From JAHHTP01 sp964587555 (GTDB taxonomy: Bacteria > Bacillota > Clostridia > Oscillospirales > Ruminococcaceae): DNA of 22,075 nt. The first letter of the stretch is position 1, and each line of letters opens with the position of its first letter. Under the pieces are notes generated by a model. It did no database searches. It worked only from the letters and a program-made list of their open reading frames with translations, and was not told the origin of the DNA. Of this stretch, positions 6,590-14,792 are shown piece after piece. The translations under genes and the position numbers were made by a program. The stretch spans positions 1 to 22,075 of the forward strand of contig CAZPLR010000035.1 of NCBI GenBank assembly GCA_964587555.1. Direction: 5' to 3'.

Positions 6590-6880
6590 TCATAGTAAAT
6601 GCGTTGACAGGGCAATTCGGCTTTCGCATTTCGTTTGCAGAGAGCCGCCGGGTGGTGTAAGGCGGCAGCGAAGGAAAACTGATCTCTCCCTTGAGCAGCC
6701 ATCCGAACAAAGATATTTTCAGTAGGCGTGGCCGGGGTTCTTCCCGTTAGAAAAAGAGTTGTATTCGCCGGAAGGCTGATACAGGCAGAGTGGGCGTTTT
6801 TGCGCCAAGCAGAGTGGTACCGCGGAAGTGATAACAGCTTTCGCCTCTTGCAGATTGTACAAGGGGCGAAAGCTTTTCTA
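6590..6880 (+). ncRNA. T-box riboswitch leader, leucine specifier
   Basis: The about 330-base leader carries the T-box element AGAGTGGTACCGCGG (6811-6825), which binds the uncharged tRNA acceptor end. Stem I distal features appear as AGAGAGCCGCC then GGTGGTG then GGCGGC (6639-6666). The specifier region reads GATCTCTCCCTTGAGC (6681-6696); CTC at 6684-6686 (a second CTC overlaps at 6686-6688) is the likely leucine codon. When uncharged tRNA-Leu pairs with specifier and T-box, AGAG near 6811 can pair with CTCT (6845-6848) as an antiterminator and leuA-leuB are read. With charged tRNA the terminator forms. The class is certain; the specifier is assigned by position and by the genes downstream. 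Confidence 0.92.
6836..6878 (+). terminator. Regulated terminator of the leucine T-box
   Basis: A 15-base stem with one mismatch joins AGCTTTCGCCTCTTG (6836-6850) to CAAGGGGCGAAAGCT (6860-6874), followed by TTTTCTATTG. The left arm contains the CCTCTTG segment that the T-box antiterminator would sequester. Confidence 0.9.
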
Positions 6881-6919
6881 TTGTCTTTTTCCCCAGAACG
6901 GAAAGGAAGGATTTGATAC

Positions 6920-8587
6920 ATGAACGCAGACAAATATGCGCGCGGCTATTTTATGCCGCCTCAGGAAAGTCTGGAGTGGACACACAGGGAGTATTTGGAT
7001 CACGCGCCGGTTTGGTGCAGCGTCGATCTGCGCGATGGGAACCAATCGCTGATCGTACCGATGAGCTTAGACGAAAAGATTACGTTTTACAAGCATCTGG
7101 TTGCGGTTGGGTTTAAGGAGATTGAGGTCGGCTTTCCGGCGGCGAGCGAAACGGAATACGAATTTCTGCGCGCGCTGATCGAGCAGGATCTGATTCCGGA
7201 CGACGTGACGGTGCAGGTTTTGACCCAGTCGCGCGAGCATATTATCCGCAAGACCTTTGAGTCGCTCAAGGGCTGTAAGAATGCAATCGTCCATCTTTAC
7301 AATTCCACCTCGGTCGCACAGCGCGAGCAGGTATTCAAAAAGAGCAAAGAGGAAATCAAAGAGATCGCCGTTTCCGGCGCGAAGCTTTTGCAGGAGATTG
7401 CCGACGATATGGGGGTTGATTTCCGGTTTGAATATTCGCCGGAAAGCTTTACCGGAACGGAGGTCGACTATGCGCTGGAGGTCTGCAACGCGGTTTTGGA
7501 CGTATGGAAACCGACCGCCGACCGCAAGGCGATTATCAATCTTCCGGTTACTGTTTCGATGTCGATGCCGCATGTTTTTGCAAGCCAAGTCGAGTATATG
7601 TGCAAGCACTTAAAATATCGGGAAAACATTGTAGTTTCGCTGCATCCGCATAACGACCGCGGCTGCGCGGTGGCGGATTCCGAGTTGGGACTGCTTGCGG
7701 GTGCGGATCGGTTGGAGGGTACGCTATTCGGCAATGGAGAGCGCACCGGAAACGTCGATCTGGTGACGGTTGCGGTCAATCTAATGTCGCACGGCGTGGA
7801 GCCGGGACTTGATTTTTCAAATCTCCCGAAGCTGATCGAGGTGTACGAGAGCTGCACGCGGATGCACGTTTACGATCGCCAGCCGTATTCCGGTGCGCTT
7901 GTATTCACCGCGTTTTCCGGTTCACATCAGGACGCGATTGCCAAGGGCATGAAATGGCGCGAGGAGAAGCGGCTGCATCAGTGGACGGTGCCATACCTGC
8001 CGATCGACCCAAAGGATGTTGGGCGCGGCTACGATGGCGATGTGATCCGTATCAACAGTCAGTCTGGAAAGGGCGGTATTGGCTATTTGCTGGAGCAGAA
8101 GTATGGCTTTACTCTTCCGCCGAAGATGCGGGAGGATTTCGGCTACGCTGTCAAGGATGTTTCTGATCATCAGCATAAGGAGCTGCATCCGGAGGAGGTT
8201 TACGAAATTTTCCGGAAGAATTACTTAAATCGTGAAGACGTCGTCCGGCTGGAGGATTACCACTATGTGCGTTATGGCAACAAGTTCAAGGTTACGCTTA
8301 CGGTCGAAAAGGATGGGAAGCTGCATGAACTGATCGGCGGCGGAAACGGACGTTTGGACGCGGTTTCGGAGGCGTTAAAGGAGTTTTTGGGGATTAGCTG
8401 GTCGAATTTGAATTATACCGAGCATACCTTAGGCTCAACCTCCGGCGCGCAGGCGGCAGCTTATGTCGGCTTGACTGACGATAAGGGGATTCGCCACTGG
8501 GGCGCCGGTACGGCGGACGATATCATCGCCGCGTCGATTAAGGCGCTGTTTGCGGCGATCAACCAGATGTTAACCCAGATGGGATGA
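6920..8587 (+). CDS. leuA: 2-isopropylmalate synthase (long LeuA type)
   Basis: This 555-residue enzyme condenses acetyl-CoA with 2-ketoisovalerate, the committed step of leucine synthesis. The TIM-barrel domain shows DLRDGNQSL (36-44) and the metal-binding LHPHNDRG (241-248, His242 and His244). GNGERTGN follows near 270-280. The C-terminal part from about 430, ending with TLGSTSGAQAAAYVGL and the helix before QMLTQMG, is the LeuA regulatory domain that binds leucine, so feedback inhibition is expected in addition to the T-box. Length and layout match the roughly 560-residue class known from actinobacteria and many Clostridia rather than the E. coli type. The ATG at 6920 follows AAGGAAGG by 9 bases. 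leuC begins 22 bases after the stop. Confidence 0.96.
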   Translation: MNADKYARGYFMPPQESLEWTHREYLDHAPVWCSVDLRDGNQSLIVPMSLDEKITFYKHLVAVGFKEIEVGFPAASETEYEFLRALIEQDLIPDDVTVQVLTQSREHIIRKTFESLKGCKNAIVHLYNSTSVAQREQVFKKSKEEIKEIAVSGAKLLQEIADDMGVDFRFEYSPESFTGTEVDYALEVCNAVLDVWKPTADRKAIINLPVTVSMSMPHVFASQVEYMCKHLKYRENIVVSLHPHNDRGCAVADSELGLLAGADRLEGTLFGNGERTGNVDLVTVAVNLMSHGVEPGLDFSNLPKLIEVYESCTRMHVYDRQPYSGALVFTAFSGSHQDAIAKGMKWREEKRLHQWTVPYLPIDPKDVGRGYDGDVIRINSQSGKGGIGYLLEQKYGFTLPPKMREDFGYAVKDVSDHQHKELHPEEVYEIFRKNYLNREDVVRLEDYHYVRYGNKFKVTLTVEKDGKLHELIGGGNGRLDAVSEALKEFLGISWSNLNYTEHTLGSTSGAQAAAYVGLTDDKGIRHWGAGTADDIIAASIKALFAAINQMLTQMG

Positions 8588-8609
8588 AAAAGGAAAGGCG
8601 GAATGAAAT

Positions 8610-9875
8610 ATGGGAATGACCATGACTCAAAAGATCCTCGCGGCAAAAGCGGGGCTTGACAAGGTCGTGCCGGGACAGCTCATTCAGGCGAAGCTTTCGC
8701 TGGTATTGGGCAACGATATTACCACCCCGGTTGCGATCAACGAATTTGAAAAGATCGGCTTTGACAAGGTGTTCGACCGCGAGAAGATTGCGATGGTAAT
8801 GGACCACTTTGTCCCGAACAAGGATATCAAGGCGGCGGCGCAGACCAAGCAGTGCCGTACCTTCGCCGGAAAGTATGACATCAAAAACTATTTTGACGTC
8901 GGACAGATGGGGATTGAGCATGCGCTGCTGCCGGAGCAGGGGATTGTCGCACCAGGTGATTGCATCATCGGCGCAGATTCCCACACCTGCACTTACGGTG
9001 CGCTGGGCGCATTTTCCACCGGCGTCGGCTCAACCGATATGGCGGCGGGCATGGCGACCGGCGAAGCGTGGTTCAAGGTACCGAGCGCGATTAAATTCAA
9101 TGTGACCGGAAAGCTTGCCCCATATGTTTCCGGCAAGGATGTGATCCTGCATATCATCGGCATGATCGGCGTGGACGGCGCGCTCTACCGCTCGATGGAG
9201 TTTTCCGGCGAGGGATTAAAGAATCTTTCGATGGACGACCGGCTTTGTATGGCGAATATGGCGATCGAGGCGGGCGCGAAAAACGGCATCTTTGCGGTTG
9301 ACGAGGTGACGCTGGATTATGTGAAGGGACGTGTGAACCGTCCGTACGAGATTTTTGAGGCGGATGCTGACGCAGAGTATGACGAAGTGTATGATTTAGA
9401 CCTTTCGCAGATCAAATCGACCGTTTCGTTCCCGCATCTTCCGGAGAATGCAAAGACCTTTGACGAGATTGGCGAGATTCAGATCGATCAGGTTGTTATC
9501 GGCTCCTGCACCAACGGCAGGCTTTCGGATATGGCTGCCGCTGCGCACATTTTGGAGGGCAAAAAAGTTGCAAAGGGCGTAAGAGTTATCATCATTCCTG
9601 CGACGCAGGCGATCTATTTAGAGTCGATGAAGCGGGGATACCTAGAAACCTTCATTCAGGCGGGCTGTGTTGTATCGACGCCGACCTGCGGCCCGTGTCT
9701 TGGCGGATATATGGGGATTTTGGCGGAGAATGAGCGCGCGGTATCGACGACCAACCGTAACTTTGTCGGCAGAATGGGGCATATCTCCTCCGAGGTCTAT
9801 CTGGCAAGCCCGGAGGTGGCGGCGGCAAGCGCCTTAACCGGAAAGATCACCGATCCGCAGAGCATCATGGCGTAA
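8610..9875 (+). CDS. leuC: 3-isopropylmalate dehydratase large subunit
   Basis: The 421-residue protein is the aconitase-fold large subunit that, with LeuD, isomerises 2- to 3-isopropylmalate. The three [4Fe-4S] ligands are visible: Cys300 in IGSCTNGR, and Cys360 and Cys363 in TPTCGPCLGG. DSHTCTYGALG (123-133) is another aconitase-family signature. At about 420 residues it belongs to the short LeuC2/HacA-like class rather than the roughly 470-residue proteobacterial LeuC. The ATG at 8610 follows AAAGGCGG; an in-frame ATG at 8616 is also possible. It lies between leuA and leuD with gaps of 22 and 13 bases in the T-box-controlled operon. A homoaconitase role is unlikely given the neighbours. 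Confidence 0.95.
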   Translation: MGMTMTQKILAAKAGLDKVVPGQLIQAKLSLVLGNDITTPVAINEFEKIGFDKVFDREKIAMVMDHFVPNKDIKAAAQTKQCRTFAGKYDIKNYFDVGQMGIEHALLPEQGIVAPGDCIIGADSHTCTYGALGAFSTGVGSTDMAAGMATGEAWFKVPSAIKFNVTGKLAPYVSGKDVILHIIGMIGVDGALYRSMEFSGEGLKNLSMDDRLCMANMAIEAGAKNGIFAVDEVTLDYVKGRVNRPYEIFEADADAEYDEVYDLDLSQIKSTVSFPHLPENAKTFDEIGEIQIDQVVIGSCTNGRLSDMAAAAHILEGKKVAKGVRVIIIPATQAIYLESMKRGYLETFIQAGCVVSTPTCGPCLGGYMGILAENERAVSTTNRNFVGRMGHISSEVYLASPEVAAASALTGKITDPQSIMA

Positions 9876-9888
9876 GGAGGACTGTTAA

Positions 9889-10374
9889 ATGAAAACAAAA
9901 GGTTTTGCCCATAAATATGGCGATAACATTGATACCGACGTGATTATCCCAGCGAGATATTTGAACACGGCGAATCACAAAGAGCTTGCTTCCCACTGCA
10001 TGGAGGATATTGATAAGGAATTTATCCAGAGAGTAAAGGCTTCGGATATCATGGTGGCTGGATTCAACTTTGGCTGCGGCTCTTCACGGGAGCATGCGCC
10101 GATCGCGATCAAGGAGGCGGGGATTTCCTGCGTGATTGCCAAGACCTTTGCGCGCATCTTCTACCGCAACGCGATCAATATTGGGCTTGCGATCTTAGAG
10201 TGTCCTCAAGCGAGTGAGCGGATCGAAGATGGAGACGAGGTGGAGATCGATTTCGATACCGGCGTCATCACCAATCTAACCAAGAACGAGAGCTACAAAG
10301 CGCAGCCGTTCCCGGATTTTATCAAAAATATCATCCATAAGGGCGGGCTGTTAAAGAGCTTAAAGGCGGAGTAA
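9889..10374 (+). CDS. leuD: 3-isopropylmalate dehydratase small subunit
   Basis: The 161-residue swivel domain completes the LeuCD active site. It shows the expected DNIDTDVIIPARYL near the N-terminus (12-25) and the substrate-binding GCGSSREHAP (62-71), followed by FARIFYRNAINIG. Length matches the short archaeal/clostridial small subunit. GGAGG stands 8 bases before the ATG. Translation is probably coupled to leuC, whose stop is 13 bases upstream. Confidence 0.95.
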   Translation: MKTKGFAHKYGDNIDTDVIIPARYLNTANHKELASHCMEDIDKEFIQRVKASDIMVAGFNFGCGSSREHAPIAIKEAGISCVIAKTFARIFYRNAINIGLAILECPQASERIEDGDEVEIDFDTGVITNLTKNESYKAQPFPDFIKNIIHKGGLLKSLKAE

Positions 10375-10402
10375 GACGAGCGATTAGAGAGGAAATTGCG
10401 AT

Positions 10403-11485
10403 ATGAAAATGAATATTGCTGTTATTAAGGGTGATGGTATTGGTCCGGAGATCGTCACCGAGGCGATGAAGGTACTGGATAAGGTCGCGGCGAAATACGG
10501 ACATGAGATATCCTACACGCAGCTTTTGATGGGCGGCGCTTCCATTGATGCAAACGGCGTTCCGCTGACCGACGAAACGGTTGCGCTTGCCAAAGCGTCT
10601 GACGCAGTTCTAATGGGATCGATCGGCGGAGACACCACCAAGTCCCCATGGTACCAATTGCCGCCGCAGCTTCGTCCAGAAGCGGGGCTGCTGAAAATCC
10701 GCAAGGCGCTGGGACTTTTTGCCAATCTGCGTCCGGCGTATTTATACAAGGAGCTTGCCGCTGCCTGCCCGTTGAAGGAGAGCACAGGTGAGAACGGCTT
10801 TGATCTGATGATTATGCGTGAACTGACCGGCGGGCTTTACTTTGGTGCAAGGCAGACGGTAGTGGAAAACGGCGTGCGCAAGGCGACCGATACGCTGACC
10901 TACGACGAAACCGAAATTCGCCGCATCGCAGTCAAGGCATTTGAGATTGCGAGAAAGCGCCGCAAAAGCGTGATAAGCGTGGATAAGGCGAATGTTTTGG
11001 ATTCTTCGCGCTTATGGCGCGCGGTCGTCAACGAGGTTGCAGCAGATTATCCGGACGTGCGTCTGACCCATATGCTGGTTGATAATTGTGCGATGCAGTT
11101 GGTTAAGGATCCGGCGCAGTTTGACGTAGTGCTGACCGAGAATATGTTCGGCGACATTCTCTCGGACGAAGCAAGCATGATTACCGGGTCGATCGGGATG
11201 CTTCCCTCCGCAAGCTTGAACGATACCAAATTTGGTCTTTACGAGCCGAGTCATGGCTCGGCGCCGGACATTGCCGGACAGAACCTTGCAAACCCGATCG
11301 CAACCATTTTAAGCGCCGCGATGATGCTGCGCTACAGCTTTGATCTGGATGAGGAAGCTGCCGCTATCGAAGCGGCGGTGCAGAAAGCGCTTTCTGACGG
11401 CTGCCGTACAACCGATATTATATCGGATGGTATGGTGAGATTGAGCTGTTCTGAGATGGGCAGCGTGATTGCAGAGAATATTTGA
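10403..11485 (+). CDS. leuB: 3-isopropylmalate dehydrogenase
   Basis: This 360-residue NAD+-dependent enzyme oxidises and decarboxylates 3-isopropylmalate to 2-ketoisocaproate, the last dedicated leucine step before transamination. The N-terminal GDGIGPE (10-16), the substrate-loop arginines (for example LRPAYLY and MRELTGGLYFG) and the family signature NMFGDILSDEASMITGSIG are intact. The stretch HGSAPDIAGQNLANPIATILS is the usual cofactor-site region. The start ATG at 10403 has GAGAGGAAA ahead. It closes the leuACDB operon and is followed at once by a terminator. No ilv genes are in the window, so 2-ketoisovalerate must come from a separate locus. Confidence 0.96.
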   Translation: MKMNIAVIKGDGIGPEIVTEAMKVLDKVAAKYGHEISYTQLLMGGASIDANGVPLTDETVALAKASDAVLMGSIGGDTTKSPWYQLPPQLRPEAGLLKIRKALGLFANLRPAYLYKELAAACPLKESTGENGFDLMIMRELTGGLYFGARQTVVENGVRKATDTLTYDETEIRRIAVKAFEIARKRRKSVISVDKANVLDSSRLWRAVVNEVAADYPDVRLTHMLVDNCAMQLVKDPAQFDVVLTENMFGDILSDEASMITGSIGMLPSASLNDTKFGLYEPSHGSAPDIAGQNLANPIATILSAAMMLRYSFDLDEEAAAIEAAVQKALSDGCRTTDIISDGMVRLSCSEMGSVIAENI

Positions 11486-11490
11486 CGTTT

Positions 11491-11525
11491 TCCTCGCTTT
11501 TTGTCAAAAAGCGGCGGGGATTTTT
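11491..11525 (+). terminator. Terminator of the leucine operon
   Basis: CGCTTTTT (11495-11502) pairs with AAAAAGCG (11506-11513), extended by TCC/GGGA on the outside with a short bulge. TTTTT follows at 11521-11525. It begins six bases after leuB. Confidence 0.85.
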
Positions 11526-11541
11526 ATGAGGGCAGTTTGGT

Positions 11542-11763
11542 ATGAATATAGAATACCGCAGTATGAAAGAGAGCGATATCGCGCAGATGGACGCGGGCTT
11601 TATCGCACAGGGCTATGGCGCGGCGCAGAGATTATATATCAGGCGCGGCTATCTTCCGGACGGGAGCGGAATTTGGTATCAGGATAAGCATCTTGCAGCG
11701 GGTGAAAGCTGTAAGAATGACGATGATCTGGTGCTGTATATGAGCAAAGCATTAAGGAAGTGA
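11542..11763 (+). pseudogene. GNAT acetyltransferase with its central domain deleted
   Basis: Only 73 residues remain. The first part (MNIEYRSMKESDIAQMDAGF) resembles the start of a Firmicute GNAT N-acetyltransferase, and the second part (AAQRLYIRRGYLPDGSGIWYQ and NDDDLVLYMSKAL) resembles its last 50 residues. About 100 residues between them, including the acetyl-CoA-binding Q/RxxGxG/A loop, are missing, with the join near the codons for IAQGYGAAQ. Both flanks stay in frame, so a small product can still be made, with GAGGG 9 bases before the ATG at 11542. It has lost the cofactor site and cannot be an acetyltransferase. No promoter of its own is seen after the leu terminator. Confidence 0.75.
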
Positions 11764-11781
11764 CAATTTTTTTCGAAACGC

Positions 11782-11810
11782 TTGATTTGTTCATAAGAAT
11801 CTGATATACT
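11782..11810 (+). promoter_or_regulatory. Sigma-A promoter for the DUF4870-like gene
   Basis: TTGATT (11782-11787) and TATACT (11805-11810) are 17 bases apart, placing the start near 11817, about 40 bases before the ATG at 11857. Confidence 0.75.
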
Positions 11811-11856
11811 GAACATAAACAGGAAACTGTATTCTATTATGAAAAGAGGAGAGAAA

Positions 11857-12246
11857 ATGGCAAATCAGAATTTCATGGGTCAGGAGTACTATGCAGATCC
11901 TGCGGATGTAGCGAAAAATAAAGGCATTTCGATACTGAGTTATTTTGGCATTTTATTCTTAGTTCCGCTGTTGGCTGCCGGCAAAACCTCGTCCTATGCG
12001 AAGTTCCATGCAAACCAGGGCTTAAACCTGTTTATCGCGGAAATCGGTGTGTCTATAATCATTTCGGTTGTAAAGGCGATCATCTACGCGATTTTAGGCA
12101 GCGGCTTTATTTATGGTCTTTTCAACGTTATCGGCATACTCTGTTGGATCGCGTTGTTTGCGCTGTTCATCATGGGGCTGATTAACGTTTGCAGCGGCAA
12201 GATGAAAGAGCTTCCGCTCATCGGCGGCATTCACCTGATTAAGTAA
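11857..12246 (+). CDS. Small four-helix membrane protein, DUF4870/Tic20-like
   Basis: The start at ATG 11857 (MANQNFMGQEYY) follows AGAGGAGAG, whereas the in-frame ATG at 11839 lies upstream of that ribosome site; the product is then 129 residues. A polar N-terminus of about 30 residues is followed by hydrophobic segments around ILSYFGILFLVPLLAAG, NLFIAEIGVSIIISVVKAIIY and a long C-terminal pair ending in GLINVCSGKMKELPLIGG. The motif YAKFHANQGLNLFI is typical of the DUF4870 family (small integral membrane proteins with no established role). It is a single-gene unit with promoter and terminator. No enzymatic residues are evident. Confidence 0.75.
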   Translation: MANQNFMGQEYYADPADVAKNKGISILSYFGILFLVPLLAAGKTSSYAKFHANQGLNLFIAEIGVSIIISVVKAIIYAILGSGFIYGLFNVIGILCWIALFALFIMGLINVCSGKMKELPLIGGIHLIK

Positions 12247-12273
12247 TATTTGCGTGAGTCTACATAGCAGAAG

Positions 12274-12306
12274 AACGACCCTGAAAAAGGGCCGTTTTCT
12301 TTGTTT
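12274..12306 (+). terminator. Terminator after the DUF4870-like gene
   Basis: AACGACCC pairs with GGGCCGTT (one mismatch) around TGAAAAA, followed by TTCTTTGTTT. It lies about 28 bases beyond the stop codon. Confidence 0.75.
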
Positions 12307-12439
12307 CTGATTCTGCTGTAAGCGTAGTTTTTGATGCAATCCGGTCAGCAATGAAAACGATATAGCGAGCGGTTTTTAACAGTACCACGCGCGCCGGAAG
12401 ACGGTTCTATTTTGGGAATGTGGTTCTGTTATGGAAAAT
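12307..12439. other. Intergenic stretch between convergent genes, no gene seen
   Basis: Between two terminators there are about 130 bases without a supported frame. A short imperfect direct repeat (GGTTCTATTTTGG and GGTTCTGTTATGG, around 12404-12434) is the only pattern noticed. A minus-strand reading frame entering this stretch has no ribosome site. Confidence 0.5.
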
Positions 12440-12463
12440 GGGGGTATGCGGATGCATACCCCC
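12440..12463 (-). terminator. Hairpin downstream of hppA
   Basis: A perfect 10-base stem, GGGGGTATGC (12440-12449) with GCATACCCCC (12454-12463), has a 4-base loop. On the minus strand it is followed by ATTTTCC, a weak T run. It lies about 43 bases after the hppA stop, so it is probably the hppA terminator or an mRNA 3'-end stabiliser. Confidence 0.55.
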
Positions 12464-12505
12464 ATAATTTGTTTGGATGACAATTCAATCAGCGCGTTAT
12501 TTGCG

Positions 12506-14671
12506 TTATTTAAATAGGCTGATGAGATTGTAGTGGCTGAATACCGTAACCGCAACAAGCGAAACGGTGGACATAATTTTGATGAAAATATCCAGCGACG
12601 GACCAACCGTATCCTTTAACGGGTCGCCGACCGTATCGCCGACAACTGCCGCGTCATGCGCCGGGCTGCCTTTGCCGCTGCCCTCAATCGCGCCGGTTTC
12701 GATGTATTTTTTACCGTTATCCCAAGCGCCGCCGGCGTTGCCGGTAAAGATAGCAAGCATGATTGCAGAAATCGTAGAGCCGATCAGAATGCCGCCGACA
12801 AACTCCGCTCCGAATAAGAATCCGCAGACGATTGGAACCAAGATCGCCATAATGGCCGGGACGCGCATCTCACGTAATGCGCCCTGCGAGGAAATCTCAA
12901 TGCAGGTCTTGTAGTCCGGCATGACTTTTCCTTCAAGCAGACCCTTGATCTCTCTGAACTGACGGCGAACCTCCTCGACCATCTTTCTTGCCGCTTTCGC
13001 AACTGCTTCGATGAGCATGCCGGAGAATAAGTATGGAAGCGCCGCGCCAATCAATGCGCCGGCTAAGGTCATTGGGTCGATCAGGTTGAGCAGGATACTC
13101 TGATCTGCCGGAGTATAGGAGTAAAGATAGGAGGTCATCATGGACATCGTTGCAAGCGCCGCAGAACCGATCGCAAAGCCCTTGCCGATTGCGGCAGTGG
13201 TGTTGCCGACCGAGTCAAGCTTGTCAGTAATGCCGCGCACGCTCTCATCGAGATAACTCATCTCAGCGATGCCGCCTGCGTTATCCGAGATCGGTCCGTA
13301 GGTGTCGACCGAAACGGTGGCAGAAACAAAGCTCAGCATGCCAATTGCCGCGCATGCCACGCCATACATGCCGGAAAGCGCGTAGGAGACGTAGATGGCA
13401 AGACCTAAAATGATGACCGGAAGCATACAGGACTTCATGCCGACCGCAAGGCCTTGTGTGATAGTGAGCGCCGGGCCCTCCAGCGAAGCACCAGCGATCT
13501 TCTTGGTCGGATTATAGTCGTAGCTGGTGTAATATTCCGCAAACATGCCGATGATGATGCCGGAGAGAATGCCGATAACCGCCGATACCCATGGCGAAAG
13601 TGTGCCAAGCTTGAAGCCCGCGTCAGTCAAAACGGATTTATCAAAGCCATTAAACATCAGCAGCGTGATAACAAGTCCGAAGATGATCGTCAGACCAGCG
13701 CTGACCCAGGTGGACATATTCAGCTCCTTATGCGGATTGTCGGATAATTTGCGTTTAATCAGTAGGAAGGCGATGCCCAGTACACAGGAGATCAGACCTG
13801 CCGCCGCAAAAACGACTGGGTAGAGCATCATGTTGTGAAGCAGGTCGTCCGCAATCGCGGTGCCGTGGCTGCGGAACAACTCGCAGGCTAAGATAACGGC
13901 GGACATGATCGCGCCAACATAGCTTTCCAGCAGGTCGGAGCCTAAGCCGGCAACGTCGCCGACGTTATCGCCAACATTGTCCGCGATGGTAGCAGGATTG
14001 CGCGGGTCGTCCTCCGGGATGTGCGCCTCGGTTTTGCCGACGAGGTCGGCGCCCATATCCGCAGCTTTGGTATAGATACCGCCGCCGACACGGTTGAACA
14101 TCGCAATGATCGAACATCCGAGCGCATAGCTCGAAACGGTCATGGTAAACGGCGCCTCCAGACCCAGCCAGTTGACGTTCATATCGCCTGCGGCAATCTG
14201 GCTGATCTGCCCTAAGCCAAGCCCGAAGATCATATAAACAATAAAGATGCCAAGCAGCGCAAAGCCGCCGACGCATAGACCCATGACCGAACCTCCGCGG
14301 AACGCAACCTTCAGCGTGTCACCAAGATTGCCGGTTTCACGCGCTTTATTGGTGACGCGCACGTTTGCGTAGGTCGCAACCTTCATGCCGACATATCCGG
14401 CACAGGCGGACATAACAGCACCGATCAGGAAAGCGACAGCCGCCTGCCATGAGATTAAAATGACTAATACAACTGCAATTACAATCGCGATGATGGTGAT
14501 TACTTTATATTCATAATTGATAAAAGTATTTGCACCCAAACGGATCGCAGCCGCAATCTCCTGCATACGGTCGGTGCCTTCCTTCATCTTCTTAACATAG
14601 AAGTAGGAGTAGGCGGCGTACCCGAGCGCAAGCAGCGCGGCAATGATAGCCAAGCCAATGAGAATGTTCAT
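12506..14671 (-). CDS. hppA: Membrane-bound K+-dependent pyrophosphatase, probably Na+-pumping
   Basis: The 721-residue integral membrane enzyme couples pyrophosphate hydrolysis to cation export. The start is ATG 14671 (MNILIGLAII), with AGAGGAA upstream; the frame extends to 14749 but without a better ribosome site. Catalytic motifs are DMGADLVGK then TE (205-215), DNVGDNVGD (231-239), DNAGGIAEM (463-471) and a distal acidic cluster with GDTVGDPLKDT. Ala493 and Gly496 in GNTTAAIGKG are the pair that marks K+-dependent members (K+-independent ones carry Lys at the first position). Glu249 in DLLESYVG sits as in the Thermotoga Na+-pumping enzyme, so Na+ transport is favoured over H+. It is monocistronic with its own promoter. 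About 16 transmembrane segments are expected for the family. Confidence 0.95.
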   Translation of the reverse strand: MNILIGLAIIAALLALGYAAYSYFYVKKMKEGTDRMQEIAAAIRLGANTFINYEYKVITIIAIVIAVVLVILISWQAAVAFLIGAVMSACAGYVGMKVATYANVRVTNKARETGNLGDTLKVAFRGGSVMGLCVGGFALLGIFIVYMIFGLGLGQISQIAAGDMNVNWLGLEAPFTMTVSSYALGCSIIAMFNRVGGGIYTKAADMGADLVGKTEAHIPEDDPRNPATIADNVGDNVGDVAGLGSDLLESYVGAIMSAVILACELFRSHGTAIADDLLHNMMLYPVVFAAAGLISCVLGIAFLLIKRKLSDNPHKELNMSTWVSAGLTIIFGLVITLLMFNGFDKSVLTDAGFKLGTLSPWVSAVIGILSGIIIGMFAEYYTSYDYNPTKKIAGASLEGPALTITQGLAVGMKSCMLPVIILGLAIYVSYALSGMYGVACAAIGMLSFVSATVSVDTYGPISDNAGGIAEMSYLDESVRGITDKLDSVGNTTAAIGKGFAIGSAALATMSMMTSYLYSYTPADQSILLNLIDPMTLAGALIGAALPYLFSGMLIEAVAKAARKMVEEVRRQFREIKGLLEGKVMPDYKTCIEISSQGALREMRVPAIMAILVPIVCGFLFGAEFVGGILIGSTISAIMLAIFTGNAGGAWDNGKKYIETGAIEGSGKGSPAHDAAVVGDTVGDPLKDTVGPSLDIFIKIMSTVSLVAVTVFSHYNLISLFK

Positions 14672-14763
14672 ACAAATTCCTCTCTTTTGAAGATCTATGA
14701 TCATTGCACGGTGATGCAGACACAGCGCTGACTGTCTGAGAACGCGCAATAAACACTGATTTT

Positions 14764-14792
14764 AGTATATACCATTTCATCCTTGATGTCAA
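14764..14792 (-). promoter_or_regulatory. Sigma-A promoter of hppA
   Basis: On the minus strand a perfect TTGACA (14792-14787) and TATACT (14769-14764) are 17 bases apart. The start would be near 14757, giving a leader of about 85 bases to the ATG at 14671. Confidence 0.88.

Noticed and set aside
6484..6933. 149-codon minus-strand frame across the T-box leader
   Set aside because: It overlaps the leu promoter, T-box and leuA start; the composition reflects structured RNA sequence on the other strand.
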